From IMG/VR virus record IMGVR_UViG_3300035698_014711, positions 1 to 64,000 of that record: 64,000 bases of DNA. One strand, written 5' to 3'. Shown piece after piece: positions 63,692 through 64,000 of the stretch (the stretch's first letter is position 1; every line of letters begins with the position of its first letter). A model generated the notes under the pieces. It saw only the letters and a list, made by a program, of their open reading frames with translations, was not told where the DNA came from and searched no databases. The translations under genes and the position numbers were made by a program. This stretch comes from a virus.

Positions 63692-63783
63692 TATATAACT
63701 CCTAAAATGCCAACCAGAACAAAATTACCCAAAATTGCAACAATAGCTACAATTACCGTTTCAACCTTTTCAAATTTACTCAT
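63691..63783 (-). CDS. Small membrane protein (30 aa)
   Basis: MSKFEKVETVIVAIVAILGN then FVLVGILGVI; one membrane helix. Overlaps both neighbours (ATGAGTAA and TAATG). Confidence 0.6.
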   Translation of the reverse strand: MSKFEKVETVIVAIVAILGNFVLVGILGVI

Positions 63784-63952
63784 TTTCTTCCTCATAATAC
63801 TTAGAGACAGCAGCTTCCTGCCAGCTCTTCTCATATTTTAGTCTACGAGTGTTTGAATCTACAGTATCTTTGATCCTGTGATCCTGTTGCTGGGCACTTC
63901 GTCGCTGATCTTTACGTCGGTTCTCAGCAGAGCCCCTTGAATATTTAGCCAT
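63776..63952 (-). CDS. Small basic protein (58 aa)
   Basis: MAKYSRGSAENRRKDQRRSA, then QQQDHRIKDTVDSNTRRLKY; strongly charged. AAGGAAG lies 4 nt before the ATG. Unknown. Confidence 0.6.
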   Translation of the reverse strand: MAKYSRGSAENRRKDQRRSAQQQDHRIKDTVDSNTRRLKYEKSWQEAAVSKYYEEENE

Positions 63953-64000
63953 AACTTCCTTCTTTTGACTAACCTTGATAAGTGCACCTTAACACATCAC

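Noticed and set aside
1-64000. CRISPR array, integrase or insertion sequence
   Set aside because: No regularly spaced repeats, recombinase motifs or transposase were seen; the repeats present are hairpin families and a coding repeat.

Overview
This 64-kb window comes from a T4-superfamily contractile-tailed phage (myovirus). A baseplate and tail-tube module with T4 counterparts (gp48, gp53, gp27-like, a split gp5, gp25, gp6, gp7-like, gp8) lies with gp4, gp26, a gp51-like product, gp32 and gp33, and perfect T4-type late promoter boxes (TATAAATA) precede many transcription units. Several details resemble cyanophage-like and alphaproteobacterial branches of the superfamily rather than coliphage T4: a DUF4815-type giant virion protein, a gp32 without cysteines, a short gp33 and a holin like the 3-TM holins of gene transfer agents. 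The host is most likely a Gram-negative bacterium, possibly an alphaproteobacterium; this is inference.

Layout. 1-16.7 kb (minus strand): late virion operon from gp48 down to a DUF4815-like protein that runs off the left edge. 16.7-20.8 kb (plus strand): gp4, a gp2-position protein, a tail-tube-like protein, gp26 with a probable -1 frameshift into a gp51-like tail, and a probable tape measure, ending at a hairpin terminator. 20.9-36.1 kb (minus): gp32, gp33, then many short early/middle genes: a (p)ppGpp-hydrolase-like HD protein, two kinase-fold proteins, a metallophosphoesterase, a Pth2-like protein, a YkuK-type RNase H-like protein, two HAD or receiver-like proteins, a SLOG protein and RtcB. 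36.1-45.9 kb (minus): about 33 tRNA genes covering all 20 amino acids, interrupted by small genes, a decayed outer-membrane-protein fragment and two families of inverted-repeat elements. 46-55 kb (minus): NAD salvage (NAMPT plus NMNAT-Nudix), a macro-like protein, a MazG-like enzyme, an RNA ligase and a cytidylyltransferase. 55.5-61 kb (minus): glycosyltransferases, a methyltransferase, a sulfotransferase and a holin. 61-64 kb (minus): an exoribonuclease, a HAD protein, a PD-(D/E)XK exonuclease and small membrane proteins.

Regulation is unusually readable. About fifteen copies of a sigma70-like promoter (TTTACA, exactly 17 bp, usually TATGTTATAnT-like) precede early genes and tRNA blocks; TATAAATA boxes precede late genes.

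The accessory genes share themes: keeping tRNA and RNA functional (tRNA array, RtcB, Rnl5-type ligase, Pth2-like, nucleases), keeping NAD and nucleotide pools (NAMPT, NMNAT, Nudix, MazG, alarmone hydrolase), and modifying surface glycans or small molecules. The most novel signals are two hairpin families with different stem sequences but identical architecture. Four copies lie at 38.9-39.4 kb. Two copies lie each 5 nt after a tRNA that lacks an encoded CCA.
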